This document shows positions 9,473-20,691 of a stretch of 64,000 bases of DNA, one piece after another (within the stretch, counting starts at the first letter, position 1; each line of letters starts with the position of its first letter). Under the pieces are notes generated by a model that saw only the letters and a program-made list of their open reading frames with translations, did no database searches and was not told where the DNA came from. Position numbers and translations under genes: made by a program. The stretch comes from Pelobates cultripes (taxonomy: Eukaryota; Chordata; Amphibia; Anura; Pelobatidae): positions 286,643,117 to 286,707,116 of the forward strand of contig OW240914.1 in NCBI GenBank assembly GCA_933207985.1. Reading direction: 5' to 3'.

Positions 9473-10369
9473 TACCATATATACTCGAGTATAAAACAAG
9501 TTTTTCTGTACATTTTTTGTGCTGAAAACCCCCCACTCGTCTTATACTCGAGTCAATGTCTGGATTACATGATTACATTGCCATAATACAGACCAGGACC
9601 GCCGGGCTCATTACAAGCCCGGCGGTCCTGTTGGGGGCTGGCAGCAAGCTGTAATTTACCTTTCCTGCAGCTCCTGTCAGCTCCCTTCTCCTCCGTTCCG
9701 GTCAGCTCCCTTCTCCTCCACTGTAAGTCTCGCGAGAGCTGCAGCGTCAGAGCGTTGCCACGGGTTACCATGGCAACGCTCCGCGTGGCAGTCAGACCGC
9801 GAGACTTACAGTGGAGGAGAAGGGAGCTGAACGGCATGGAGGAGAAGGGAGCTGAACGGCGCTGCAGGAAAGGTAAGTTACAGCTTGCTGCCAGCTCCCC
9901 TCCTACACAGCCCATGCCACTAGACCACCAGGGAATAACATAGCCCCCCTCCCTGGCCATGTATCAAGCAGGGAGGGGGGACAAAAAAATATAAACATTT
10001 AAATAATATTATAATAAAATAATTAATAATATTAAAATTAAAATAATACAAAAAAAATATTAAAATAATAATTAAAAAAATAAATAAAAATGCCCACCCC
10101 CCACCAAGGTTACATATACTGCACTCATACACACACACGCTACATTCATACACACGCTGCATTCATACACACACACACTACACACGCTGCATTCATACAC
10201 ACACACTCTGCATTATATACACAAAATAAATATTCAATTAATGTAATTTTGGGGGGATCTAATTTTATTTAGAAATTTACTCGAGTCAATAAGTTTTCCC
10301 ATTTTTGGGGGGTAAAATTAGGGGTCTTGACTTATATTCAGGTTGACTTATACTCGAGTATATACGGTA
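9473..10369. mobile_element. DNA transposon/MITE with ...ATATACTCGAGTATAA terminal repeats
   Basis: The left end (accATATATACTCGAGTATAA) and right end (TTATACTCGAGTATATacggta) are inverted repeats of about 22 bases. Additional inner tactcgagtcaa motifs sit near both ends. The interior holds a GC-rich palindrome (about 9598-9900, including a perfect gccgggc...gcccggc hairpin), an AT-rich tract and a CA/CATA array (10120-10215). No transposase is visible. It lies inside the slc26a2 intron. Confidence 0.75.
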
Positions 10370-11715
10370 TATTTTTTCATGAAGCATTGAAATAAAAACA
10401 TAGATTTGAGACAAATGGTGAAACACTTCAGTGAAACAGGGTGTAGCATCATAATTTTATCATAAATAGAGTTTAACCGAGAAATAAGGCAGAAGAAAAT
10501 GAAGTAAATAAACAAAATTAAAAAAAGTAATATGTATTTAAATACAAACAACTGTACTCTTACTCGCCCCCATTGAAGGAAAAATGCATTTAACTTAAAA
10601 TTACTGAAATTTATCTAGTTTTGAAATATTTTCTAGTTTATTACAAATATAAAACATCTCACTTAAGCAAAACTGAAAGAGACTGTCACCATCAAGGATA
10701 CCTGCATATTTTTTATATTCCAAATGTCGAATGTGACTTTCTAAGATGGACAAAAAAAAGATCATCTGTGTTAAAATATATGATTGATGGCTAGGAGCCA
10801 GTAAATTTTCAAGTGAGATCAAGTGAGATGTAATCAATAGATGGAAAAAAGTGGAACACTAAAAAATAATTTATCTATTCACCTATCCATCCATATTATG
10901 TAATAAATAAGTATAGATTTTATATATTTTTTTTCTTATTGTTTCTCCTCCTTTTCCTTCTATTGGTTACTTTTGCTCACTTGATCTATGAAACAAAACA
11001 CAGGAAATTGCCATATCAGTGTACCGCAAAATATGTACATACTATTTATATTATGTGTATATTTTTCAGTACACTAAGAGGCTAATTTTTTGTGCATTTT
11101 AGCTCATTTGACTCGTATTCCTTAAAGTGACTGTCACCTCAAAGTTATCTTTCTTTTATAGCTTCCTCTTCTCTTCCTCTTTCACAATCTGTTCTTCTTT
11201 TCTTTATTTCTGATCTATTTCTCTTTAAAACTACTTTGTCTTATGTATTTTTTCTATGCTTGGCAATAGAGATAAATGGGTGGAGTTTAAGGCATGTTTC
11301 ACTTCCTTTGTCAAGCTAACAAAGGGTGAAGCTTGCCGTAAGCTCCACCCTATATCAAGATTGCAAAGTGTAGGAAAACCTTTCAGCCAGACCATATGGC
11401 TATAATTCTGCCATACAAACAAATATTTTATTTGTTCACAAATTGGGTCAACCAAAAAAAAAAAAAAAAATTTCCCCCATGCACAGGTTTATAAGCCATT
11501 TAATATTTATTTAAAGACCAAACATATCATTTCCACCTTCAGATAAATAGAACTTTGTAGCACATCGTAACATTTTACGGGTTCATTCAGCAAATCAAGA
11601 TGGGTTTTCACATGAATTAAAGTAGAGACGTACTGGATACCACACTCACCAAATAACCCAGGTGCTCTGTAGCCAGGTTTGGCCAGGCCACGCTTCCAAG
11701 GTATGCAGGATATAT
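10370..11715. other. Intron sequence, nothing recognised
   Basis: AT-rich. A weak inverted pair around 11275-11350 (ggtggagttt...aagctccacc) may be a small MITE. No conserved coding exon is visible on either strand. Confidence 0.45.
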
Positions 11716-11859
11716 AACGGTTCAAGTACTACAGGATAACAAAATTAGCAGCTTTATTAGAGCAAAAGCAGCAACGTTTCGACCCGGCAGGGTCGAAACA
11801 TTGCTGCTTTTGCCCCAATAAAGCTGCTATTTGTGTTATCCCGGAGTTCCTGAACCGTT
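11716..11859. repeat. Palindrome of about 144 bp with hammerhead stem II/GAAA on both strands
   Basis: The arms aacggttcaag...agctttattag and ctaataaagctg...tgaaccgtt fold onto each other. The centre (11771-11804) is a hairpin in which GACCC/GGGUC plus GAAAC appears on both strands. It resembles the stem II-GAAA half of the hammerhead-like repeats at 7817 and 54663, but the CUGANGA half is missing, so self-cleavage is not expected. Confidence 0.75.
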
Positions 11860-12049
11860 ATTCTTCACATGAATTAGAGACATTGCTTTAGTGTCCTTAT
11901 TCTAGATTAGAATTGACATATATGACAAAGAATCTACCAAATCTAAATCCAAGCACTTGCTTCCTTGTTGTTTTAAATGCTTTTTAAAAAATGCTTCCCT
12001 TTGTCATAGCTACACCATACCTGGTCACAGAGAAGAGGAAGAATAGAAG

Positions 12050-12115
12050 TCTAGACTGTCTTTACTTAAAACCAAAACTTTATAGGTTTGTTTTTTTTAT
12101 TAAAGACAGTCTAGA
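12050..12115. repeat. Short hairpin in intron
   Basis: Perfect 15-base inverted arms (tctagactgtcttta at 12050-12064, complement at 12101-12115) separated by 36 bases. Possibly a tiny MITE remnant. Confidence 0.7.
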
Positions 12116-12428
12116 ATTGCTGTAGTGTAAATAATCAGGAATTCTGAGTAAATGGAAGGGTCATATTATCTGGAATGGAAAAAAATCAGTTATGCTAGTT
12201 TGGCATAAAAATTTAAATTCACTTTGAATTCACTTTGCAGTCAAGTCACACCTTGAATAAGTGAATAAGCATGTGCACAATCTTTCAATGTACACAATCT
12301 TACCTAATACATTTTTTAATGTCTGTCATTAGTACACAATAAAAAGAAAAGATATGTTCATAAATATCTTGTTCATTTGTAATTTTAGAACCCAAGTAAT
12401 ATTAAAATTGTTTGTTTTTCTATTCCAG

Positions 12429-14030
12429 ATCCTTATGGGAATCTTCAGGTTAGGTTTCATATCCATGTACCTATCAGAACCTTTACTGAGTGGCTTTGTT
12501 ACTGGATCGTCTCTTACCATTCTCACATCCCAGATGAAATACTTGCTAGGACTAAAGCTTCCTCAACGGAATGGTGCAGGAGCATTGGTTATGACTTGGA
12601 TCGACATCTTCCAGAATCTAAAAAATACCAATATATGTGATTTAATTACCAGTATTGTTGCAATAGTTGTCATTGTGCCTATTAAAGAAATTAATGACAG
12701 ATTTAAGAACAAGCTGAAAGTTCCAATACCAATTGAATTGGTAGTAATTATAGTGGCCACTTTGGTCTCTCACTACTTTGACTTCAAAGGCAATTATAAA
12801 TCATCTATATGTGGATCAATCCCCACTGGATTCAAGACTCCAAGAGCTCCTGATTGGAGTCTGATACCCAGCCTTGCTGCTGATGCCATCCCAATTGCAA
12901 TTATTGGGTTTGCCATGACAATCTCTCTTGCAGAAATCTTTGGCAAAAAACATGGATACTCAGTCAGCAGCAATCAGGAGATGATTGCCATTGGTATGTG
13001 TAATCTTATCCCATCGTTTTTTTACTGCTTCACTAGCTGTGCTGCTCTGGCCAAGAGTCTTTTGAGAGAGTCCACAGGAGCCAATACCCAACTCACAGGC
13101 ATTGTAAGTTCTGCTGTTTTGCTGCTAGTGTTACTTGTTATTGCACCTCTTTTCTATTCATTGCAAAACAGTATTTTAGGAGTAATCACAATTCTCAGTC
13201 TCAGAGGTGCCCTCAGAAAATTTGCAGACACTCCAAAAATGTGGCGTGTTAGCAAAATTGATACAGTTGTTTGGTGGGTCAGCATGTTGGCTTCTGCCTT
13301 GATCTCAACAGAGATAGGCTTGCTGGTGGCTGTCTGTTTTGCTATTCTCTGTGTTATAGTCCGCACACAGCGGCCAAGAGCCACCCTTCTGGCTAAAGTA
13401 CACGGAACCGAGATTTATGAAGACCAATTTACCTACAAAGAACTTAGTAATATACCCAATGTCAAAATATATCGATTTGATGCTTCCCTTTACTATGCCA
13501 ACAAAGATTATTTTAAGATGAATCTGTACAGTAAAACTGGTATTAACCCTTCCATAGTATCTACCTTACAGAGGAAGGCAAAGAAAGAGATGGAGGCTGC
13601 AGCTAACGAAACGCCAATTAGGTTTATTGCAAGGTTCAATTTGCTTAAGACAACTAAAAAGACCCACACAATTACTAAAACATCTGTTCCAGATCTTGAC
13701 ATGCACTCCCTTATCATTGATTGTGGTGCAATGCAGTTTATTGATACAGTTGGCCTTGGTTTGCTCAAAGAGCTTCGTACTGACTATGAAGAGATTGGAG
13801 TGCGAGTTTTCCTGGCTAACTGCAATCCATCAGTTCGTCGCTCACTTCATAATGGTGGGTATTTTAAGGAATCCAGTGGTGAGCTTGAGCTGCTTGCTTT
13901 CCACAGTGTGCACGATGCTGTCACATTTGCTGAACAAAAGTACAGAGAGAAGCAGAAAGAAATGCAGCTTAGGGATGCAGCTTTCTCATTTGATCCAGAT
14001 CAAGCTGTTAGTGAAGATTATAGAAACTAA
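12429..14030 (+). CDS. slc26a2: SLC26-family sulfate/anion exchanger, last coding exon (residues 195-727)
   Basis: Continues in phase 0 from 9159. Encodes the rest of the membrane transport domain and the cytosolic STAS domain, ending at TAA 14028-14030. Recognisable family segments are GFVTGSSLTILTSQMKYLLG, PIPIELVV, IPTGF, AEIFGKKHGYSV, ALAKSL, LVIAPLFYSLQ and STEIGLLVAVCF. The STAS domain spans about residues 515-700, with LIIDCGAMQFIDTVGL near residue 620 and CNPSVRRSLHNGGYF after it. The full-length protein of 727 residues is close to human SLC26A2 (739). By eye it is nearer SLC26A2 than SLC26A1, although YYANKDYF and YED-type segments are SLC26A1-like, so an amphibian-specific paralogue is possible. 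No stops or frameshifts, consistent with a living gene. Confidence 0.93.
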   Translation: MLMGIFRLGFISMYLSEPLLSGFVTGSSLTILTSQMKYLLGLKLPQRNGAGALVMTWIDIFQNLKNTNICDLITSIVAIVVIVPIKEINDRFKNKLKVPIPIELVVIIVATLVSHYFDFKGNYKSSICGSIPTGFKTPRAPDWSLIPSLAADAIPIAIIGFAMTISLAEIFGKKHGYSVSSNQEMIAIGMCNLIPSFFYCFTSCAALAKSLLRESTGANTQLTGIVSSAVLLLVLLVIAPLFYSLQNSILGVITILSLRGALRKFADTPKMWRVSKIDTVVWWVSMLASALISTEIGLLVAVCFAILCVIVRTQRPRATLLAKVHGTEIYEDQFTYKELSNIPNVKIYRFDASLYYANKDYFKMNLYSKTGINPSIVSTLQRKAKKEMEAAANETPIRFIARFNLLKTTKKTHTITKTSVPDLDMHSLIIDCGAMQFIDTVGLGLLKELRTDYEEIGVRVFLANCNPSVRRSLHNGGYFKESSGELELLAFHSVHDAVTFAEQKYREKQKEMQLRDAAFSFDPDQAVSEDYRN

Positions 14031-14048
14031 AAAAAACTTAACATGAGA

Positions 14049-14054
14049 AATAAA
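14049..14054 (+). terminator. Poly(A) signal candidate, proximal
   Basis: AATAAA starting 19 bases after the slc26a2 stop codon. Such a short 3-prime UTR would be unusual, so the distal signal may be used instead or as well. Confidence 0.45.
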
Positions 14055-14342
14055 GATACATGAGAGACACATTCTGCTCATTATTACATACATTATTACT
14101 TTGTAGTTAAAGAACATAAAGTCCAGTCCACCATCACCAGATAACTGGCAGCCAGGTTTGGAAGTTTAATGTGGCCAAACTTGGTAACAATTACATAGGT
14201 TGCTATTCGCTGATATTCTTCATACGTGCCAACACCTGGGTACCTGCTGAGGTGCTAAGCTCAATATCTAAGTCCAATGTGGATTAACCTGTTCATTCAC
14301 CTTAGCCGTGCAAAGCATCTGCTCACTAGAACACTATGGGGG

Positions 14343-14348
14343 AATAAA
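14343..14348 (+). terminator. Poly(A) signal candidate, distal
   Basis: AATAAA about 310 bases after the slc26a2 stop, followed by GT/T-rich sequence (aatgtgtgcc, tctatttttc) within about 55 bases that could serve as the downstream element. Confidence 0.45.
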
Positions 14349-14669
14349 GTTTCATACTGCTAGCCCCACCAATGTGTGCCTCTACCTTCTATTTTTCAGA
14401 AAGCCGTGTGTGTCTTAGCTCTCACTCCTTTGTATCTCTTAACATTCTCTACTTTGTATCTATCAGAAGAATATTTTTCTTCTTTTTATTTCATCCCCAC
14501 CGCACAACCCTAAAAATACATGTAAGGTTCTCGGTGTCTCCTAAGCTCATAGGGCTTCTCAGAACAATGTTGTATCTGCTCTGTTTTTCAACCCACCAAG
14601 GTCTCTTAGAAACCCTATGTCTCTCAGCAGAACCATGTCTCTGTGTCTATATATCCACGTAATCAGCGG

Positions 14670-15575
14670 TGTGTTTTAGATCTGTGCTGCCCAAGGCTTA
14701 ATGGAACTTGGGTACCCCCTAATTTAAATTTATCCCACCCCTTCCTGTGAAGGCCACACCTCTTCCTGTTAAAGACTAACACACACTTTGATGGACAGAC
14801 ACACCCTCTCAAATATAGTGACACACACACACACACACTTACTGATTTGACACAATCTGACACACACACACATCACTGACTTATTCACAGACACACTCAC
14901 TGACAGACATGCACACTCAATGACATACACACACAATGACGCAGGCACACACGCCCCCACATTCACTGACGGACACACACACGGACAGATATACACACAG
15001 ACACACTGACAGATGTACACACACGGACAGCCAGACACACACACCGACAGACATACACACTGAAAGACATACACACACATTCACTGATAGACAGACACAT
15101 ACACACTCACATTTTCCCTCAACACTCACAGATTATGGTTATTTTTTTCATTTAAATCCACTCAGCTTCCCTACCTTTGGGAGAGCCTGCTGGATATTTT
15201 ACCTGGGGTCCAGTGGGGCTGCTGGCCAGGCTGGTTTGACTGATGGGCACGAAGGCAGACAGGTGACCACGCTAAGCTGGCAGTGAGGGAGCTGTGATCT
15301 CCCTGCTCAGCTCCCTCACGCACCGCAGTGTGATGCCGGGAGCCGGAGTGACGTTATATTCCGTCTCCTGGCATCACTGTGCATCACTGCGCTCCTTCGC
15401 AGCCCACCAGGAGCTCAACTGGCCGCCTGCCCAAGGGGGCCCAAAGGTGGCCACATGGCCAGCTCTTGGGCCCCCTTAAAATAAGGCCAACATGGCCTTT
15501 GGGGGTGGCGTTTTTTTTGCCGCACCCAGGAAAGTGCCGCCCAAGGCAAATGCCTTCTTAGCCTCGCAGAAAATA
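14670..15575. mobile_element. Probable non-autonomous DNA transposon with CA array
   Basis: Begins with ctgcccaaggcttaa and ends with gtgccgcccaaggcaaatgcc, a loose inverted-repeat relation. It encloses a CA minisatellite (14815-15115), then the recurring segment tttacctggggtccagtgggg (about 15197-15220), then GC-rich arms around 15290-15480 (ggggcccaaagg, ctcttgggccccctt). The same CA-array plus ggggtccagt arrangement occurs near 21200 and, inverted, near 53570. Confidence 0.5.
14815..15115. repeat. CA-rich minisatellite
   Basis: Degenerate cacaca/gacagacacac array. Open frames across it on both strands are low-complexity artefacts. Confidence 0.9.
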
Positions 15576-16570
15576 CATTGCTACATGTATTGTGCCTGTT
15601 GTGTGTGCCAGCCCATCCCAATATGGCGCATTGTTATATGATGTCACCACCTCATTTTTACTTTACAGCTTGTTAACTTAAATGATGTCTGACTACTGAT
15701 TGTTAAAAGCAGACACACTTACATATACCACAGTTTAGTAAGAAAAATGTACTGTTTTATAAATTAAACTTTGTAAAAAGTGTGGCATTATGCTGGATAA
15801 ACTCTAATTATCCTTTCCCAGTCATTGATTGATTCATATTAAACTTTGGTACTTTATCATTTTGAGATTATTGTTAAAGAAAAGGCTTAATGTTAAATAA
15901 ATACGAAGACCCATATATTCAGAGTCGGACAATGCATTATCCTAAGCATATTACTTTACAAAGAAATTCTAATTCTCCTAATTTACAGTATTTAATGATT
16001 CATAAGTAGTTCCTAAGAAAAATGATAATTAAACAAATAGCTAGAAGTAAATTAGCATAAACCAGCTATATATTATGAAAAATGTATTTGTAAAAACTGA
16101 TTTAATGAATGGGTACATAACAAGAGAACAAGGGGACTGCTGTTTATTCTACAAAAAATATACGGATTATTTGAATGTGGGGTTAGAGACCCTATTTTCT
16201 ATTTTAAGCTAAGTTGATTAGCTCAGAGATACACTGGATACAGGGATTTCTGTTTTATGTGCCTTCTGTTTGTAAACATAAGGCCCTCATAACCTACTGT
16301 GTTGGTTTATCTTTGTCAAATAAAAATTTTTTTTTCATATTATTTGCCCTCTATGAATTTTGTTGGTAAAAGGGCTTCCTGGTTGCAGGATCGACATTCA
16401 GCTTCTTCAAATACACCCCACAGAAATGCAATGAGTTAATATATCTGCATGATGAGATGCTGATTGGAGACGTGTGGCAATTGATGTACATGCACACTAG
16501 CCCCATTGCACTATTGAGGATCTCAGGCAGAGGAGGAGCTGTGGCAGAGACAAGACCAGAGATGAAAATA
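15576..16570. other. No recognised gene
   Basis: AT-rich to about 16380, then repeat-like sequence. I see no exon, domain or paired terminal repeat that I can support. Confidence 0.45.
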
Positions 16571-16687
16571 AGTTAGTAACTTTATTTTATTACTTTGTTT
16601 GCATTACAAATGTTAGAGGTGTTTGTTTAAGTTCTTAGGAGCTTCCATTAGCTCTCCTAAACTAATCTCTGCAACAAAGGGCTTGCT

Positions 16688-16787
16688 TATTAACTGAGAG
16701 GATCAGCTGTTGATGGTTACTAGAAGTTAATGAGCCAGGTTTATTAACTAAGAGGATCAGCTGTTGATGATCACTAGCAGCCAGGCT
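16688..16787 (+). repeat. Two-copy tandem duplication of about 52 bp
   Basis: The segment ttattaactgagaggatcagctgttgatg recurs immediately (ttattaactaagaggatcagctgttgatg), with similar following bases (gttactagaag versus atcactagcag). Confidence 0.8.
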
Positions 16788-17011
16788 CCACAGCACCAGC
16801 ATTAGCTGTGAGAGCATCCAGCTCTTCATCTTGAAGGTGGAGAGCAGCTACTGGTGGACCTATGTAACAGCAAGAAGCCAAACCATTGACTCAGGGAAGG
16901 TATGTCTAACACCAAAACCAACCCTACAGCACTCTAGTGGTTGGTAATGGTTCTTGGAGAGCTTGTCTAACCTACCTAATGTCTGTTGTAAAACAAAAGT
17001 TTAAAAAAATA

Positions 17012-17060
17012 AGAGCTGATGAGCTGAATAAGCGAAACGCACGTCGGAGTACCTCTGCTA
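17012..17060 (+). ncRNA. Hammerhead-ribozyme-like motif, canonical core
   Basis: Plus strand. CUGAUGA (17016-17022), a 3-bp stem II (GCU/AGC with loop GAAUA), GAAA (17034-17037), then C GCAC G and the cleavage triplet GUC at 17043-17045. All invariant core positions of a hammerhead are present. The flanks that should form stem I do not pair well (AAGAG against GGAGU), so this copy may be decayed. Followed by about 900 bases of repeat-like sequence. Confidence 0.6.
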
Positions 17061-18036
17061 TCACTAGCATCTTACCAACGAACTGCTACCAGGCTCATTA
17101 GGAACTCTGTTCATTCAGACTACTAATTATTTATCTTTACAACCAACGATCCTTAGAGTATTTAATAGCTGCATACCATTGCAGTGTCTCAGTGTGATTA
17201 TATCTACTATTATGATACCACTAGGTTTGTTACTATTCTACTATTTTCTGGGGTGTTGGCTATAACTATAATACAGGATAGTACAGGGCAAGTTCTTTTG
17301 TTGGGGTAAGGGGTGCCCTCGAAGGCACAATAGGGCAAATCAGTTTATCTTCCTATTTCCCCTCTTCCTGTATATATGTACTCCCCCACTTGTACCATTC
17401 CTATTAATTATGAGTAGTTATACTACAGACATCCTGTCACTGCATTTCCACACGCATGGAAAGAACGATCATCGAACTTTGCAACAATTTTATTATAGTG
17501 TGTGCAACAACTACTGCAACATTGTATCATACTTAATATTGGAGCGGTTCAATTTACAATACTTTTGCACTCTATTTTAATCTAGTGCTGAGTATAGATA
17601 CATACTATTACACTGTCACAACAATCATTGCATTATTGATACTACTCAATATTAAGATTGGTTAGCATAATATACTCCTATACTCTATTTGTGAGCGCAG
17701 GTTATAAGTGACTTTGGACACAATAGTCCATATTATATTACCGTGCTAGTGTGTAGTATGTGTTTATCTATACATATCTTTGCACCTAAACTGTGAAAGT
17801 TATCTGACGCCATTACATATATTTTCACTATTTAGTGTTCTTCTGAGAACTCCATTAGGGTGTTCGTTTACCACTTCCACTAGTGGCTATTATAGCCATT
17901 ACATTACACATTTTTTATTCTTTGTGTGTGTCTATTATTTGTTTCCTTTATTGTAGTATTTTTTGTTTTTATTTCTTTTTTGTTTCCAGTTCTTGTTCTT
18001 CTTAGTCCCCATTAGTTGGACTTGTTATTAGACCTA
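17061..18036. other. Repeat-like sequence downstream of hammerhead motif
   Basis: AT-rich, no coding signal. Includes a small perfect inverted pair (ccactagtgg, then ctattatagccat). Plausibly the untranslated end of a PLE-type element, but not provable here. Confidence 0.4.
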
Positions 18037-18690
18037 TTAAATGTTAAGTTTTAATATTGGCCTTTGCACCATCTTTGTTTTATGTTGCATCTTCCAATTC
18101 TCCTTCTTTGTATATTTATCCACAGGGGTTAACCCCCAACTAGGAGGTTTTGCAACTATAGGCTCCATTTTCTTTCTTTTTTTTTCTTTTCTTTCTTGTG
18201 AACAAGTGTGGGAAGTATGTTCCAGTGTACTTAGCCTGCCAGTTAGGGGCTGCAGGTCCCTGCGTAGCGTGGCCTCATCTACAAATATTTTTATGTGCAG
18301 GTCTGATAGGAGGTCCCCCAGGACTGCTGTAGTCACTGGTGCAGTATCTGTATTTGTCTGCAGAGGTGATCTTAGGTTTAACGGTTGGACGATTGGAGCA
18401 GGTGAGGTTCCTTCTTCTGTCCCAAAAGTTAGGTCGTCAGAGAAATCAGAACAGTCTCCCACGAGTGACGCCATCTTGAGTCTGCAAGTGCTCTGGGCCT
18501 ACCACCACAGATCCCTATGTTCATCCCCAGCCGGGGCTTGTCTGCCTTTGGCTTCTTCGTTCTTTGCCCCATGGTGTCTGGGCAAACTGAAGGGCTTTTC
18601 AGAGCTCGGCCAAGGCAAAAAATGGTGTAGAATTGGGGTTTTGCAGTGCTCTGTAGCTACGCGCTCAGGCAACATGTGACCGTTTGCTTT
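18037..18690 (-). pseudogene. L1-like non-LTR retrotransposon ORF1 fragment
   Basis: The minus strand carries, across frames, a start MGQRTKKPKADK (about 18572-18537), followed by MASLVGDCSDFSDDL and a coiled-coil-like segment LSDLHIKIFVDEATLRRDLQ ending near RLSTLEHTS. Basic starts followed by a hydrophilic linker and a D-L-x-x-E/D coiled coil are typical of the ORF1 N-terminus of frog L1-type elements. The similarity ends near 18230, after which lysine-rich low-complexity sequence follows. No RT is present. Confidence 0.55.
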
Positions 18691-19430
18691 GGTAGCTAGG
18701 CTCTGCCCCCTCACACTTTTTTTATACATTTTTATTTTTCCATATTTCATTATGTTTACATTTATTTTAATTTCATTCATTTTTTAAAAGTTATTTTTTT
18801 AAAATATTTTTATATTGTATTTCTATAATTGTTTTATTATATTTTATTTATTTTTCATTATTATTATTTTTTTCATTATTTCAGTTATTTATTTTTTGCT
18901 TTTTTATAATTTATTTTTATTAATTTTGTTTATTTATTTTTGTTAGTAAGTAACACTGATATAATTTGTCTCCCAAAAGTTCATTTCCAATTCAGGTAGC
19001 AGTATGAAAACAATCTGTCCCCATTAAAAAAAATGTGGCCATATTATTCATTACAAGTAGGGCAGATGGATGCAGCATCATGTTAAGATGCATTCCAGCT
19101 TGGCACTGGAACACAGGATGCAATGGACATCATGTGTTTGTGAGCGATTGAAGGCATTCAAAATGGCAGTAGAACGCAATCAGCGTTCCAAGGTAAAGAA
19201 AAGAATTTAAGAATTCCTGACATTGCGGCCAGCTGTGCAGAAGGAGGGAGATGTAATGAGCACCTAAAGTGGAGGATCATCATCTAATGAGGTGGAATTC
19301 AGGATCCACACCAACTGAAGCACCAGTGACTGAAGAAAACTATCCCTATTTAAATGGCAATGGTAAAAGTGGTTAGTTAGCTGCTTTACACCAGAGAGTG
19401 TTGTTCTGCATGTATAAATATTTTTACTGT
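18691..19430. other. AT-rich sequence, no recognised gene
   Basis: A strongly T-rich tract (about 18715-18950), then sequence with no coding or repeat signal I recognise. Confidence 0.5.
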
Positions 19431-19475
19431 ATCCCTGAAGAAGTCCATGCTTATGGAAGAAACGCATTAGGCAAT
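19431..19475 (+). ncRNA. Hammerhead-ribozyme-like motif
   Basis: CUGAAGA (19435-19441), a 5-bp stem II UCCAU/AUGGA with loop GCUU, GAAA (19459-19462), then CGCAUU. The core fits CUGANGA...GAAA with a short AG insertion before stem II, as in the other copies here. The stem I flanks pair poorly. It is followed by sequence with actcac...gctctg patterns similar to the PLE termini at 24.1-24.5 kb. Confidence 0.5.
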
Positions 19476-20691
19476 TTTGAGAAGTTTTAATTTTGTTGAT
19501 ATTTGTTTTCTTTATTTATATTCAAATGTGACAAACAGTGATAAAGTGGAGCGCTAAAAAAAAATGCTAGTGCATTTATACTTACCCTTAGTAAAATGGT
19601 GTATCCCAGGTATAAAACGAATACATAAAAGAAGGAAACAAAAAACAAGAGTATATAGAGTAGATGGTAATGCACATGGAATTTGGGATAATAAATGATA
19701 AGATCCACTCACATGAACCAGAGCCTGTAACCACTGGCTCTGTAATCAACGCATTTATGGTAGCACATCACCATCCATCAAGTGGGTCTTCAAAGTGTGA
19801 ATAAATGGAAAAAGAGAAAAAACACTGCAAAGGGTACAGTATATTTCGTACTTCTATATATGAGCTGGCTTAAAAGGTTTAAGTTCATCTTGTTCAGAGC
19901 CCACAAAACCTTGCTCTAGAATAAAAAGTACCTGTTGCCTAATTCAGGTTTGACAAGACCTTAAATGGATCCCTTCTGGAGTTGAGAAAAACATAGGACC
20001 AAAACTGTGCTAAGCGGATAATACAAATTTATTTCAAAAAGTGTGCATAGGGATATTAGCACATTTAAGTATTTTAAACTGCTATTTCACTTTTAAACTT
20101 TGAAGCACTTATTTGCAACACACTAATTGTTCTTTTTGAAGTAAAAGATTTTTGCATATTTTATATTCACTTTATTTAACTTTTTATCAATAAATTTGTG
20201 AAACCAAGTGGAAAGTGTTCCAGTGATTCACTGTTCCGACAGAAGGAAGCAAAGAAAATGTTAGCCTTCCAGTCTATATCAGGGGAGGCACCAAAGAAGC
20301 AAAAATCCACTACATTATGTGAGTGCAACATGACAGTGTATACTGCATTGCTGTGCTTCACCATATGGTGTTTATTATTTTCGTATTCATAGATGCTTAT
20401 CTGAATCCCTAACATCTTCTATTTTTTTGTGTTTTTCAACCTAAGAATTCCCTTTGTTGAACTCTAATCTGTTTCTGGTGTAGGTACAATTGGTCATGTA
20501 GTTCAATTTTTTTCTTATTTTTACCTTTGTAGTACCACAGGTGTTTGATCTATACACTAAAACTGCTTCATTAAGCTATAGTTATTTTAGTGCATATAGT
20601 ATCTCTTTAATTGCTCAACCTTCCTCTGCCATCGCCCATCTTCTCTTATCCTATCTCTTGAACACCCCTCTCATCCTTTCAGGTACATACC
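19476..20691. other. Repeat-like, no recognised gene
   Basis: Contains gatccactcacatgaacc, a tccactcac-type motif seen in PLE pseudo-LTRs, around 19700, and near 20540-20600 the frog MITE motif tctatacactaaaactgcttcattaagc. No protein signal. Confidence 0.45.

Larger units (their letters stand above)
9160..12428 (+). other. slc26a2 intron
   Basis: GT at 9160-9161 and AG at 12427-12428. Joining the exons gives GVYQ followed by ILMGIFRLGF, which matches the family sequence at this point without gap or frame change. The split falls in phase 0 at the intron position known in mammalian SLC26A1/A2. The intron contains a 0.9-kb DNA transposon (9473-10369), a palindrome (11716-11859), a short hairpin (12050-12115) and otherwise unrecognised AT-rich sequence. 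Confidence 0.9.

Noticed and set aside
11771..11804. Active hammerhead ribozyme
   Set aside because: Only the stem II and GAAA part is present on each strand; the CUGANGA half is absent.
13627..14046. 139-codon plus-strand frame overlapping the slc26a2 exon
   Set aside because: Shadow of the real coding frame.
18041..18679. 212-codon plus-strand frame
   Set aside because: Opposite strand of the L1-like ORF1 fragment; no domain in this direction.
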